Source: Symbiodinium natans
Lineage: Eukaryota; Sar; Dinophyceae; Suessiales; Symbiodiniaceae
Reading direction: 5' to 3'
NCBI GenBank assembly: GCA_905221605.1
Contig: CAJNDS010002065.1
Location: 103,501 to 167,500, forward strand
DNA: 64,000 nt
The position numbers were made by a program, and so were the translations under genes. Under the pieces are notes generated by a model, which worked only from the letters and a program-made list of their open reading frames with translations, was not told the DNA's origin and did not search any database. This document shows, piece after piece, positions 22,491 through 34,548 of the stretch (position 1 is its first letter; the number at the start of each line of letters is the position of its first letter).

Positions 22491-23177
22491 AAAAGCAAGC
22501 CAACACGACCGAGCAAATGAAGTGCTTGGCATGCCGTGGGGAGGTTTAGGGCTTTTTCTTTAGGGTTTCGGTTCAGCAAAGCTTTCCATTGTGCATCAAG
22601 CCACCTTCGCCTTTTGACGTTAGGCTTGCAGCTCATGGCTACAAACGACCTATTCAATTGGTGTGACCGCGCGGCATCGTTCAGCGAGCTCAGATGCTTG
22701 CCTGGGCTTCAGACATACAGGCCTCTCCGCTCTCAACAAGTGCGCAGGTCTCTCAAAGAGGAAGCCGGCTTTGAGCGGGCCGAAATCAGACATCTCATGC
22801 ACGTGCTGGTCTCACTATGACATGGCTGACTAGCAGCGGTGCCACGGTTTGTTGTTGGGCGGTCCTTTCGCGGAGTAGCAATGGAGGGAACCCGAAGCCC
22901 GAGTGATGGCCACTAAAGTTCGGCACCTCGAACGTTTAATGTCGGATAATGTTGAAGACCTGGTCAAAAGCAGGCCTGCTGAAACCGGACCTGACTCAGC
23001 AAGTTCCGAGTCTAGACTAGATAGCGTCCTGCATGTTCTGGAGTACAAAGGGGTCATCTCGGAAACACCTGGGCCCCAACTCCAAACTTCAAGGCTCCGC
23101 CTGGCTAAACGGGATGGAAGATTGGTTTTAGGGTTAGGGTTTTTCTTTGCCACCCGCTTAGCTGACCTCTCGGACAC
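22491..23177. other. Unique non-coding segment
   Basis: No repeat beyond isolated heptamers. Overlapping frames at 22830-23214 on both strands are not convincing. Confidence 0.35.
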
Positions 23178-23226
23178 AGGGTTTAGGGTTTGGGGTTTAG
23201 GGTTTAGGGTTTAGGGTTTAGGGTTG
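23178..23226 (+). repeat. TTTAGGG tract
   Basis: Seven units, one GTTTGGG. Confidence 0.85.
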
Positions 23227-23409
23227 TTGTTGCCCACAACTAGGTTTCAGGGCGTTCGGCCCTTGCAACCTAAAGCCAAGGTGCCGATGTAGCGGGCAGC
23301 ACTCATTTCGTCGATGTCGACGTCCGTCTGGAAAGGGCTGCACGCTCAGGATTCCCACACCCTGTCACTCGAAACCTGGAACCCGAAATTATCCCTCAAG
23401 GACGACATG

Positions 23410-23508
23410 TACCTTAAAATTGGGGTCATATACCCTACACTACTATAAGTCCTAGTAAGGGTATATGAGCCATAAACCCGTTTAGGGGTTCACTTGGTCC
23501 CTAAATTA
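23410..23508 (+). mobile_element. MITE-like element, family B copy 2
   Basis: TACCTTAAAATTGGGGTCAT through GGTATATGAGCCATAAACCC to TTGGTCCCTAAATT, parallel to 16463-16575. Confidence 0.65.
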
Positions 23509-23512
23509 TTGG

Positions 23513-23555
23513 GGCGAGGCCTCAGGCGAGGCCTCAGGCGTGGCCTCAGGCTCGA
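23513..23555 (+). repeat. GAGGCCTCAGGC short tandem repeat
   Basis: Three and a half copies of a 12-bp unit directly after the family B element. Confidence 0.8.
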
Positions 23556-23613
23556 GTAGAGCCTTTTGGGCTTGCTGGCCGGCCATACGCTCGCGAAGCC
23601 GAAGTTTAGGATG

Positions 23614-23672
23614 CAGGGTTTAGGGTTGAGGGTTTTGGGTTTAGGGTTGAGGGTTTAGGGTTTAGGGCTTGG
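23614..23672 (+). repeat. TTTAGGG tract
   Basis: Eight units with TTGAGGG and TTTTGGG variants. Confidence 0.8.
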
Positions 23673-23767
23673 GGTTTCGGATGCAAGTCCAAATACCTGA
23701 TAATTAAGCGTGCGCCCCGTCTATATGGGTCGCAAAAAACTAAACATAGATCTAGACTGCACATGCA

Positions 23768-23850
23768 ATGTGGGTATATGTAAATACATATACATATACA
23801 TACATAAATATATCTATATATATTAATATATATATATATATATAGGTATA
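23768..23850. repeat. TA-rich microsatellite
   Basis: Imperfect TATATA/CATATA repeat. Confidence 0.8.
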
Positions 23851-24041
23851 TATGACATACACAGGCATTTGTTCCTCGAGCCCAATCATGTTTGCCCGCA
23901 CTTGTTCTGCCCGAGTCTTCTTGACACAGGTCTTTGCTCGGCTCCACATCATAGAGTTTAAGTTGGGTCCCGGTCTTTATTTTTACGCATTGACGGTTTT
24001 GGATATCTGCTTTCCAGCTGGTGCACCGTTTAGGGATCTTT

Positions 24042-24290
24042 CAGGGTTTAGGGTTTAGGGTTTAGGGTTTAGGGTTTAGGGTTTAGGGTTTAGGGTTTAG
24101 GGTTTAGGGTTTAGGGTTTAGGGTCTCGAAGGCTCTTTGAGCTGTTGCTTGCCTAGGTTTGCGCACACCTCGGAGCATTGAGCCAAGTCTGACCTCCAGC
24201 TCCTGGGACCACACCCCTAAACCCTAAACCCTAAACCCTAAACCCTAAACCCTAAACCCTAAACCCTAAACCCTAAACCCTAAACCCTGC
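24042..24290. repeat. Head-to-head pair of telomere tracts
   Basis: Twelve perfect TTTAGGG (24042-24125), 87 bp of unique DNA, then eleven perfect CCCTAAA (24213-24290). The arms could pair as a long hairpin. Confidence 0.9.
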
Positions 24291-24367
24291 ACGGTCCGAA
24301 ATGACAACTCCCGCCGTCCGGGAACATCAACTCTTAGCGTTTCTGGTCCCTGCTACTCACAAGCAAG

Positions 24368-24480
24368 TATGGGGGTTTACAGGAATAGGGGGGCCCCTAA
24401 TCTAGCCCCACAAATAGTAGGATTCCCTCATTATAAGGACCCTTATTAAGGTCCCCCGAATATCGTAAACCCTCAAATAT
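24368..24480 (+). mobile_element. MITE-like element, family J copy 1
   Basis: Inverted ends TATGGGGGTTTACAGGAATA and the complement of CGAATATCGTAAACCCTC. A CCCTAAA tract (24482-24510) abuts the right end. Confidence 0.7.
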
Positions 24481-24641
24481 GAAACCCTAAACCCTAAACC
24501 CTAAACACCCTAATATCGTTAAAAAAAAACCCAAATATGCGGAAGAGCACGGCGCTTGCTCAGCCCACACCGAGGCCTGGAGCTTGAGTCGCCGATGCGA
24601 CCCGGTGCAATCCACCAATGTGAGCCTTCCTCAGAATGCGG

Positions 24642-24875
24642 TTCGGGTTTAGGGTTTAGGGTTTAGGGTTTAGGGTTTAGGGTTTAGGGTTTAGGGTTGA
24701 GGGTTTAGGGTTTAGGGTGTAGGGTGTAGGGTTTAGAGTTAGTCTCCCACAGGGCTCAGTTGTAAAGGTTGAGGGCTTTTAGGGTTTAGGGTTTGGGGTT
24801 TAGGGTTCCTTTAGCTTAACAAGGCAAGGCTCTTACGGTGTAGGGTTTAGGGTTTTGGTTTGGGGTTTAGGGGGT
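24642..24875 (+). repeat. Two TTTAGGG tracts
   Basis: 24642-24736 (about 13 units with GTGTAGGG variants) and 24774-24875 (degenerate, TTTGGGG units). Confidence 0.85.
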
Positions 24876-25524
24876 TTTGCATTCTCGGGTCTGCACCGTC
24901 ACAACTCCGAGCCATGAAAGCCAGAACTCTCTTCAATTTGTTTTAAGCTTCGGATGGGTAGGGGCATGCGAAATAGACACAGTGAAAGAACTCAAAACTT
25001 TGCAACACTACTTGCAATTAAATCTGTCCTTGCAAATTGCAAGCTTGCCAATATCAGCCCATAAGATGCGTTGTGCGATTACGCGACACCATGCAGCCAT
25101 GCTCACTTTCTAAATCCGTTCAGCAGAAACCTGCGGTGTTTCTCAGTGGTTTTTTGGGGCTTGAGACTAAAGGCTCCTGGAGTATCAAGAACTGGGTTTT
25201 TGGGGAGATATAGCTTTGCACAATTCACTTCAGAGCCCGACTTTACGATATTTCAAGAGTGCGGGGAGCGCCTCACACATAGGAAGGAGTATCAGCATGA
25301 AACCATGTCCCCCAATACCTGATAACCCTGGCCTCCACGAACCCAACCAGTAACCAGCAAGTGTCGAGGCCTCCCCTAACTAGGCCAGTCTCTATCTCTA
25401 TCTCTACGGGGAGTCCATGCCAGGCTCAGAACTTAACCCCAAATCAGGTCGCTGAGGTGCACCCACGAGTCCCGCCTAGGCTCCCCCGTTCGGATATCTG
25501 ACAGAGAAACCTACCTTCGACAGA
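24876..25524. other. Unique non-coding segment
   Basis: No telomere tract. Two overlapping frames of about 80 aa (24877-25322) have no recognisable domain. Confidence 0.35.
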
Positions 25525-26149
25525 TTAGGGTTTAGGGTTTAGGGTTTAGGGTTTCGGGTTTAGGGTTTAGGGTTTAGGGTTTAGGCTTTAGGGTTTAGGG
25601 TATGTGCGGAACTAGCGGAGAAAACCCGTCTGGCTTTACAAGGGGTCGCCACGAGGCAACACGATTGGGACATTTGAGGAATTCAGAGGTGGGATCCCCT
25701 CATCTTAGGTAACAGAAACATCCCCCAAACCCTAAACCCTAAACCCTAAACCCTAAACCCTAAACCCTAAACCCTAAACCCTAAACCCTACACGATCAAC
25801 AAACAAGCCTACATGTTACAGGGGTTCCCTGGTTGTCTGAGTTCGGGGTGACTTCAGAACTTCGACCCAAGTCTACTCTTGTAAATCGGCTCAACTCCTC
25901 CTAAACCCTAAACCCTAAACCCTAAACCCTAAACCCTAAACCCTAAACCCTAAACCCTAGCAAAGACATTAGGAATAAACAGCCCGGAGTCCCAGAGCCT
26001 GATGTTCAAAGGCATATGCTTGTTCCTTGTACAAAAATGCCAGAGTTAGAGTTATGGTTTAGGGTTTAGGGTTTAGGGTTTAGGGTTTAGGGTTTAGGGT
26101 TTAGGGTTTAGGGTTGAGGGTTGAGGGTTTAGGGTTTAGGGTTTAGGGT
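25525..26149. repeat. Four telomere tracts, orientation + - - +
   Basis: 25525-25601 plus, 25726-25790 minus, 25899-25960 minus, 26054-26149 plus, with spacers of about 95-125 bp. Confidence 0.9.
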
Positions 26150-26257
26150 GTCCGGCTGACGAGACACTGGTGCAGGTATTCCCAAGCCTGGGAGACCGGA
26201 TGGTCAATCGCAGAATCGTGAAGGCGCGGTGGGCATCCGCACTGCCGTTACCTTGAC

Positions 26258-26560
26258 GGTCTAGGGTTTAGACTTTAGGGTTTAGGGTTTAGGGTTTAAG
26301 GTTTTCTGGGGCGTGGGGTTTAGGGTTTAAAGTTTGGGGCTTAGGGTTTAGGGGTCTTCGCGCCAAGAATGCACCATACAGCATCAATCCCTAAACAGCC
26401 TAGTTGCCACGAGGTGCCGGCATTGGTCACAAGAGCCTTAGGGCCCCAGGGCCGTTCCTGGGTTTAGGGTTTAGGGTTTAGGGTTTAGGGTTTAGGGTTT
26501 AGTCGCTCACTCTCGCACAAGGCCGGCAAGGTTTAGGGTTTAGGGTTTAGGGTTTAGGGT
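26258..26560 (+). repeat. Three TTTAGGG tracts
   Basis: 26258-26351 (degenerate), 26459-26503 (six perfect units) and 26529-26560 (four perfect units). Confidence 0.85.
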
Positions 26561-26839
26561 GCATGCGCCCCAGCCTGAAAGGACAAAAGACATTGAGGTA
26601 AACCTCCAGCTGCAATTTCATGGTCAAGGCACATGGATTGGCAGAGCTGTGGCAAAGGCCATGTGCAAAAAGCCTTTGTAGGTCCTTCCGAGTTTGGAAC
26701 TTATGGTGTCGGATAGCATTGGCAGTTCTGTTTCATAATGTTGAACCCTCTTTAGTGGGGGCCCCCCCCCCCTCCCCCCTGAACAGTCGAGGCTGGATTT
26801 GTCCCGAATTTAACAGGGAGGAGTTTAGATAAGTTTAAC

Positions 26840-27280
26840 CGGGGCAGCGATGCCCACGGCAATCTTGTTTAAAGGCGCGCCACGTGGAATTTTCTTACGG
26901 CGCCCGGACGAGTTGCCTTTAAAGAGGGACCCCCAAACAGTCAGGGTGTCCTGAATAACACAGCCAAATTGACTTCATAGAGGAGGCCCCTACTAAACCA
27001 GGCAGGTCCAACATTAACTGCATTTATCAGAATCTGTAAATCTGTGGGCAACAGTTGTTTTTTTGGTTGATATTTGACGATTCAAATACGCTGGTTACTT
27101 TCGAATAACATAGATTTATTTAATCCTGATTTCTCCAAAATATGTCGTCAACAACCCAAGGTATGACAAAATGAAAGATAGATCATGGTTTGGATGGAGT
27201 TACTTCTTTTGGGACAAGTAAGATAGGATGTATACTTTGCCGGAACTCTATGCTTCTTCGCCGCGGTTTCTGCCAGGCTC
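26840..27280. other. AT-richer unique segment
   Basis: Visibly richer in A/T than its surroundings (for example 27060-27240) and free of telomere motifs. Origin not recognised. Confidence 0.4.
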
Positions 27281-27287
27281 GGTCTTC

Positions 27288-27318
27288 CCCTAAACCCTAA
27301 ACCCTAAACCCTAAACCC
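27288..27318 (-). repeat. Short CCCTAAA tract
   Basis: Four perfect units. Confidence 0.8.
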
Positions 27319-27408
27319 ACTCGGACTACGAAGCTCGTTACACGAAAGCGCAAGAAATCTTCGGACGACCGCGGCTTCGGTCTGGGCCTTAAGCCCCTGA
27401 TATTATAG

Positions 27409-27600
27409 TACTTGGAGGTTCATGGTACTTATTAACCAATTGTAACTGTACTTCGGGGTTTAGGGTTTAGGGTTTAGGGTTTAGGGTTTAGGGGTTCTTA
27501 TTATCAACTATAACTGTACTTATAACCCACTCATAAGCCCCTTAAGTGCCCTAATGTGGTTAGAAGTACAGCTAGAAGTACAGTTATAATTGGTTAGTAG
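27409..27600 (+). mobile_element. MITE-like element, family A copy 2, interrupted by a TTTAGGG tract
   Basis: The left arm (27409-27453) and right arm (27495-27600) align to the intact copy at 44240. A TTTAGGG tract (27454-27494) separates them, and a 25-26-bp imperfect duplication flanks it (27428-27453 and 27497-27521). The right terminus is lost where a family F element begins. Confidence 0.8.
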
Positions 27601-27607
27601 GCCCTAT

Positions 27608-27726
27608 GATATTCTCGGGGCCTGAAGAATTAGAAATAAGGTTTTTGGGGGGTCACTGTAGTATAACTCTGCAGGGACCCGAAGCCCTAAGCGAATACTA
27701 CGAGTAATTCCGACCCCGACAATATT
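27608..27726 (+). mobile_element. MITE-like element, family F copy 5
   Basis: Inverted ends ATATTCTCGGGGCCTGAAGAA and the complement of GTAATTCCGACCCCGACAAT. The core is GGTTTTTGGGGGGTCACTGT. It directly abuts truncated family A copy 2, implying it inserted there. Confidence 0.65.
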
Positions 27727-29903
27727 AGGCGGTCTTAACGCCTCTTGTGATTGCGGGAAGCTGGCTGATCTAGACGTCCAACAAGCAAAAGCTGCCCGAG
27801 CCATGTGAAAAGCTGCAGGTTTGTCCTTGCTGATGTCCAGGTCTTTTCATGAGTTTGGCTGCATATTGACCGGCTCTTTCCTAATGCTAAAATTTGCTGG
27901 AAAGCATGTGCACCGCACGGTGTGCCTTGGGTATGCCCCACATCAGATTTCTGACGTGAACTTCAATCCGTCCTGCTGGTGCTAACTAGTGCGTGACTAG
28001 CGGAGCTACACGGGATACTGGGACATGCCCGTAGTAAAGTATTGAGGTCGTCCAGCAGTGCGATTCCTGTACGAGCAGGCTTCACGGAGCATACTGGGGG
28101 GTGTCGAGTTCCGCCTTCACACATGAACTGTTGGGCAACATGACATGTGGCGGTGCTGGGAAGTTTAGGGTTTCGGAGTAAGCTCTGCCAGGAACGCATG
28201 CAGCTTGCCGCCGAAGGTGCGCAGCTGTTAGCTGCACGGCATCCCTGCTATCTCCCTTTGGTCCGACATCCAAAAGCTCCTGAGGCCTGAGGGTTTAGGG
28301 TTTAGGGTTTAGGGTTCAGGGCTTCAGGCGGGCAACTGTAAGGCATGGACCATTCAGCGATTGCGCCTGAAGTAGCTTGACAAGGGTCAAAGCCGAAACT
28401 CAGCTCTACAATGATTTTGGCTTCTGAAACCCCGCGGTGCTAGCCTCAACACACTTAGTCATTGCAAGACTAGATTTTGACACCCAAGCCTTTTACGGTG
28501 AGCCCGTGTTTCTTGAAAATGCCCGGCAAGGGGGTATCCAAATTGTGCCCGCGCCAGCATTGAAGCACTCGAAATCGCTTAAGGCTGTGCTCTGATTCTT
28601 GCCATCGGCTTGGAGCTAATCAGGAGCCCGGAGCAACGTTTTGGCTTCCGGGGGCCAGGTGCTGCTCAGGTTGTGGATTCACAGCAAAGCACAGCCCAAG
28701 CACAAGCAGTGCAGTGGTCGAAGGTACCGCGGCGTCATTCGCAAGTTCGGGGAGAGGGCATCCGATATAGTATCGCCAGAACAAAGCCCGACGTGCTCCC
28801 TGCGGGCTTTCGTTAAAGGGGGGGGGGGGCTCTGAGTCCATTCTGCAGTAGTTAAAAACCGAGCAAATGCGCAGTCTCAGTTGGTAGAATGTAGTTTCTC
28901 TGGGCTGCAGGCTCTTCTTTTAACTATTAAAGCGCCCGAAAGGGGGTGGGGGGCTGTAAGGCTCCCTCGGACTCGGTGAACGCTCGCAGCTTTGCACAGA
29001 CGCAACATATATACACACTGACTTGGACATACGTAAGGGGCCTGGACAGCAATGAAGCTCTGAAAGAAAGAACGAGCATTCAGGTGCGATCATTGAGCGT
29101 CCTAGGCCCCTCATTGCCGCAAATCCAACGCCAGCTTGTGCAAGGCCATATCTGCTTCCGACGCGCCCGAACTGAAGCTGCCCCTGCCCCGTAAGATCAG
29201 CACGAAGGGTACGTTAGCTGGGAAAATCAGAGCTCAATGCTGTGCATGCATGTCCACAACTTGTAAGACACTACTCGGAGTCATGAAGATGAAGCCCTGA
29301 AGGCGTTGGTCGCAGTTTGGCAAATTCACTCAATCTGGCCCTGGTGCAAGAGGATTTGCTGTGCCATTGGCGAAATGAGTTGTATCCCTACGCAGCCAAG
29401 AAGCGTTTGTTAAGCCCCCCACGGAGCTGCTTCAAACAGCGGTTAGGATTGTCGGGGCACCTGCTCAAAGCGCCGAATCCGTTCAACAACGACACCAAGT
29501 AATTACTCCGAACTCACAGCGGTGGTAGCCGGAGGACGCCTCTATCATCAGCTACAGCATGTGACCAGCACGTGTCAAGGAACGAGATTCGGCGCCGCAT
29601 TGGAATGAATAAACTTCGCAGATCCGGAAAACTCTGCTGTGCATCCTACAACTTTCGTGCGCTCAGAGCGAGGAGCTCGGGCCCTACATCCGAAACCCCA
29701 GAAGTCGTGAACGAATGCTTTCGGAACGATCCCCAACACAAGACTGAGAATTCGCGGCTGCTTGAACTGCAACTGCCATCTGGAAGCTGTAGATGTGCCA
29801 TGAGATCGGTAACACCCTAAAGCCCTCATCAGCCTTGAAGCCTAGAGTTAGAGCGTCTGCCCTTTCAAGGTCGAGGATGTAGGAAAGGGCACTGGCAACG
29901 ACC
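27727..29903. other. Long unique segment with one telomere tract
   Basis: About 2.2 kb broken only by a four-unit TTTAGGG tract (28288-28321). Many short frames exist, the longest 84 aa, with none recognisable. It is a reasonable place to look for spliced exons with transcript data. Confidence 0.35.
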
Positions 29904-30698
29904 CGAAACCCTAAACCTAAACCCTAAACCCTAAACACCCTATGCTCGGCACGCGCAAACTCGCATGCCTTCCCGTGCTCCCCCCCATGCTCGGCACACG
30001 TGCCTTCCTGGATTCCCCGTGCTCGGCATAGGGAAGTTGCATAACTTTGTGCAATTTGGAGGCATGTACTCTGGCTTCTAGGTAACTGCTAAAACCCTAA
30101 ACCCTAAACCCTAAACCCTAAACCCTAAACCCTAAACCCTAAACCCTAAACCCTAAACCCTAGCTGATGCCCTACAATAGTGGAGCACTAGACCATGGAC
30201 GCGCCAGCATCCATGGCATGCCCGATCGTGTTCACAGCAGTCGCACTGGAAGCAGCCTCTCCTGCCATCAGACTCTTCAATTCCAACCACAGGGGTTTAG
30301 GGTTTAGGGTTTAGGGTTTAGGGTTTAGGGTTTAGGGTTTAGGGTTTAGGGTTCAGGGTTTTGCCACCATGGAATGCAGACCCACTGAGCCCCCTAAGCT
30401 CTCTCGCGAGGGCATTGGCTGAGAACCCCAAACCCTAAACCCCAAACCCTAAACCCTAAACCCTAAACCCTAAACCCTAAACCACATTGGCGTCAGAAGT
30501 CCAGGTGGTAGGATGTCGGACCTTCCCCTCCAAGCTCTGGGCTCCGAACCTCCAACTTGCAACCCCTAAACCCTAAGCCCTAAACCCTAAGCCCTAAACC
30601 CTAAGCCCTAAACCCTAAACCCTAAACCCTAAATCCTAAACCCTAAACCCTAAACCCTAAACCCTGAACCCTAAACCCCAAACCCCAAACCCCAAAGC
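29904..30698. repeat. Five telomere tracts, orientation - - + - -
   Basis: 29904-29936 minus, 30092-30163 minus, 30294-30361 plus, 30425-30483 minus, 30562-30698 minus. The last alternates CCCTAAA and GCCCTAA units. Confidence 0.9.
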
Positions 30699-30829
30699 CA
30701 GGTAGATCTCCTCTGAGGCCATGCGGCTGCCTGCAGACCGGGCATGTGACGATCGAAGATCCGCGGTGCGTGCACCATGTCCTGGGATCGGGGGTCTAAC
30801 TTTGTAGGGTTTGCAGGGTTTGTAGGGTG

Positions 30830-30925
30830 TGTTATATATCTATATATGTACATATATAGACATATACATATATACATAATATATAGATAGGGTTCATACA
30901 GGGCTTCTAGGGTGTTATATATAAT
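30830..30925. repeat. TA-rich microsatellite
   Basis: TATATA, CATATA and TAATAC repeats. Confidence 0.75.
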
Positions 30926-31045
30926 ACATAGGTTCTGTGGGGTTTGGAGGGCTTTATGGTGCTTCTGGGAGTTTTTACTTTTAGGGTTTTACTGCTCAGG
31001 CTCGAGGCCGAGGCATGGTGCAGGTCCTTTTTGCCAGGACATGAC

Positions 31046-31149
31046 AGGGCTTAGGGTTTAGGGTTTAGGGTTTAGGGTTTAGGGTTTAGGGCTTAGGGCT
31101 TAGGGCTTAGGGCTTAGGGCTTAGGGCTTAGGGCTTAGGGCTTAGGGTT
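31046..31149 (+). repeat. TTTAGGG array passing into a TTAGGGC variant
   Basis: Five normal heptamers, then nine consecutive GGGCTTA units (31088-31149). Confidence 0.9.
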
Positions 31150-32611
31150 TACCATCTCCGAAGAGCGAATATCGGGCGCCAACGTGAAACAGGACACTGC
31201 GCCGCAAGCCCCAAACCCGCAGCACCCCAAAACCCCAGAACCACAAGACCCGAACCACGAAGGGTTTTAGGGCTTGGGGTTTAGGGTTTCGGCTCTCACG
31301 GGTTTAGGGTTTAGGCAACTCTACAGATCAACTTCCACTTCATCCGGCATCCTAACCAACAAGGACCCTGCAAACACCGAAGGTGAAACCTACCCCGTAG
31401 GCCCTCTAAAATCACCTAAGAAGTTCAACATCTGACACTGGCATGCGCGGGCCAGGCAACGAGTAGCTGAGTAGCAGGGTTTAGGGTCTGGGATTTGCTG
31501 TAATATGGCGCACAAGGTGTGAAGGTTGCAACTTCGAAAGCTTCGAGAACAGCCATGGCCCGATTGTGGAGGGCCATCTGATACTCTTCTCCCACCTCAC
31601 CGTCTCAGGGGGCGAAACCACCCTGACCTATTCCTTTCAGGTTCAATTGCCTACAAAAAACTTTTCCGTCCAGAGAGTAAGGGGCTTCCTTCCCAAGGTG
31701 CTGAATTAGAGTGGGGGTTCCAGAATTGGTCCCAGTGTTTGGGGGGGTTCCAGGTGTTTGGGGTTTGAGGATTCAGGTGCGAGGACCCGAACCCCTGCCC
31801 TAAACCCAACCCAGGGTAAACCTCATCAAAGGGACCAGTACCTGGTCCCGAGAAGAACAGGCTCCAGTACCAGGCCCATCATGGCCAACCTCGGGCTGTC
31901 CCCCACTGTAGGGGGGCAGCCGAAGCCTTGAGTTTAGGTCGTTTAGGCGTAACCTGGAGGCAGGTCAGCAATCCTAGCGATACAACAACATCCGTCAGTC
32001 AACTGCATGCGCACAACACTCCGGGATCTCAAGAAGTATGCCACGCCCAGCGTCAAAATGCAGTCGGCATGAAAAGCATGTTGGCACTTCAGCCTGCCAA
32101 GGCTGCACCCGGCAGTAGTCACGAGAATCTTGGGTGCTTGTGCGAGGCTTCAAGGGTTCTGGAGGCCTACCGTACGTGAGGATGGCGTGGGGATTCCGGG
32201 AAGGTGGGTGAATGAATTAGGGTTTGCTGTTCGTTTTTTTCTGTTTGCCATGCTATTCATCCTGCCGAAGCAGCACGTGGAGGTGCGCGACCGGTCCACA
32301 TGCTGTGAATTGCAGTGGGGTGTGCAAGGGCAGGCTTTAAATTGTACTGGTAGCGTTGCATTTTTATTGCAACAGACGCCATGAATCATTACTTCTTAGG
32401 GCAGGCAGTTCTACAGGAATACTTCTTGGAGATGCCGCAGAAGATCTAGGATTGCATGGTACGCATTATGTTGCAGAACATTTCCGTTTCGTTCCCTTTT
32501 TTTGGGGCTAGAAATTCCTAGATCTTCTCCTCTTGAAGACCTGCTGCGGCAAAGATCGTTGGTACTAAGAGCTTAGCTTCACTCCCCGACATGCATTCTC
32601 AGGGTAGTTGC
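31150..32611. other. Unique non-coding segment
   Basis: Only isolated heptamers (31262-31315). An imperfect inverted repeat, GAAGATCTAGGA (about 32438-32449) and TCCTAGATCTTC (about 32516-32527), may be another small element. Confidence 0.35.
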
Positions 32612-32722
32612 ATGGTCCCCTGAGTCTGGGCCCTCAAAAGGGTACCCCTGATAGACCCCTTGCGTACCCTAGACGAACTATGGGCCCATACATCAGAACC
32701 CTTTCAAGGAGGCTGGGGACCA
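32612..32722. mobile_element. MITE-like element (family N, single copy)
   Basis: Inverted ATGGTCCCC/GGGGACCAT ends with further inverted matches inside (AAAAGGGT...CTGAT against ATCAGAACCCTTTC). Confidence 0.5.
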
Positions 32723-32929
32723 TATTCATACTAAGGGCCCATGAAACGACCCTGCGTTGGATCAGCTAGTTACTTTCCTACGTCCTGGTTTGAATGCCCA
32801 CCCAATTCTGCTTTCCTTAAGGGAGGGGGGGTCATGGGGGGTAGGTACCTAGGGCACCCTATAACTATAGCCCAAGCAATGCATGATGAAGCAAAGGTGC
32901 TTCTCTGCCACAATCAGTACCTTCTTGAT

Positions 32930-33260
32930 CATTTTTGATAATCAGGGTTACTGTATTTCAAGTGCTGTGCGGAAAGCACGAGTTCATAACGAGCACATGT
33001 AAACAAAACGGTCGGATTTTGAGTCGAATTTCAATTCCGCATGCTGATAATGCGTACGGTTTTAAGCCGAAGTTCAATAAATTAATATGTTATGTTGTCC
33101 ACGAATGCGAAGCGATTTCAATGAAAACTAAACTAGCTTCACGCGCCACCATGTTCACTCTTTCCTTTGCAAACCAGTGTAAGGAAGCTGCTTTGATTCT
33201 TTGCTAAACTTTTGGTCAGAATCTACTTCTTGCATGTGCTCATTTATTATTAACTCATTT
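32930..33260. other. AT-richer unique segment
   Basis: Lower G+C than its neighbours and no telomere motif. A 90-aa frame (32935-33207) spans it but shows no recognisable domain. Confidence 0.35.
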
Positions 33261-33666
33261 TGCTCAGAGAAACCGGTTGGATTTGTTGTTAGAGGGGGCT
33301 TTGGGTGCACTCGTGGAGAAACCCCGACATGTCCTTCTCACAACTGTTGACACTGTTGATGCTATTGGCACGTGCAGCGGATCCGAAGGTCCGTTATGAG
33401 GACACAAGCCACGTGAAGGCAACGGGAGCCTCACATCCTCCAACCTATACGCAAGGCGCCACACGTGACAACAACCCTAAACCCCTAAACCCTGAACCCC
33501 TACACCCCTAAGCCCCCTCAGAAGTCCAACTGCGAAGGTTGAGCCTCCTGGCATCCTCGTTCAGCTCCACTGTTTCGAGGCATACCGAGCAGGTCTCCTC
33601 CGCGTCCAGCTGGATGATCTGCGGCCGGCGATCCGATTGGGATACCCTAAGCCCCCTGAGCCCTAC

Positions 33667-33712
33667 CGGGTTTAGGGTTTAGGGTTTAGGGTTTAGGGTT
33701 TAGGGTTTAGGG
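33667..33712 (+). repeat. TTTAGGG tract
   Basis: Six to seven perfect units. Confidence 0.9.
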
Positions 33713-34548
33713 TTACCTACCCATGAAGCACCCTCAACGCCAGCAATACAGCGGCAATACATAAAGCCACACGCCAGTAAGTTTCGCAGCCAAGGCACTG
33801 GCAGTGCGGCCTCCACCTCCTCCTTGGTGACTCTGCGCTCGGCATTGCTGTGTGCATGCGGCGGCCACAACCGAGCCACATAAGGCATGTAGACCTGGAG
33901 CAAGTGGTGTCAGTTCTTTCTTATCATGCGGTTGCTCATTTGGGTTAGGGTGTGTGGAGTTTGCTTCGGGCCGCGACTTTGCACCTCCTGAACACGGCCT
34001 CAGAAAACACTTCAGCGATTGGAGATCCGCGTGGGGCTTAGGATTCAGAGAGTCTGAGGTGATGTCTCAGTGTCACGTCGTACGGCATGGTGCCCACAGG
34101 ATTTCTGGCAGTGGGCTTCATGCTGACATCCGGCTAAAAAAGGACGAATACACAAGACAGAGAGACCGCTGGAAGGGAAGTGGACTCGGGTGGAAAGGGG
34201 CAGACGGCAAGCAGAAAGGGGTCCACGCAGCAATCACCCTTCACAACTTCAATCCCTTCACCCCCAAGGAAAGACGCAACCTGAGCCAAACCCCGATGCC
34301 CTCAGCCACCACGCAAAGCAACTTGTCTTTCTCTTTCAGGGACATGGAGGTGAAGCAGCAGTCCCCCCCCCCCCCCCCCGGCACTGCTCACGAATATCCC
34401 TTTGGCCCGGGCTTGAACCTTCTATAAACTACGACTAGCTAGCCCAAAAAGGCACAGACCGCTCCACGGCCCCCCAGCCTCCCGCTTCCAAAGCCGGAAG
34501 TAGATCACAACGCCAATAACCAGGGTCACAAACCCCATCCTCGGGTTG
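33713..34548. other. Unique non-coding segment with a C-run
   Basis: A C run of about 14 lies at 34365-34379. The 191-aa frame 33852-34427 crosses it and a telomere motif and is not called. Confidence 0.35.
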
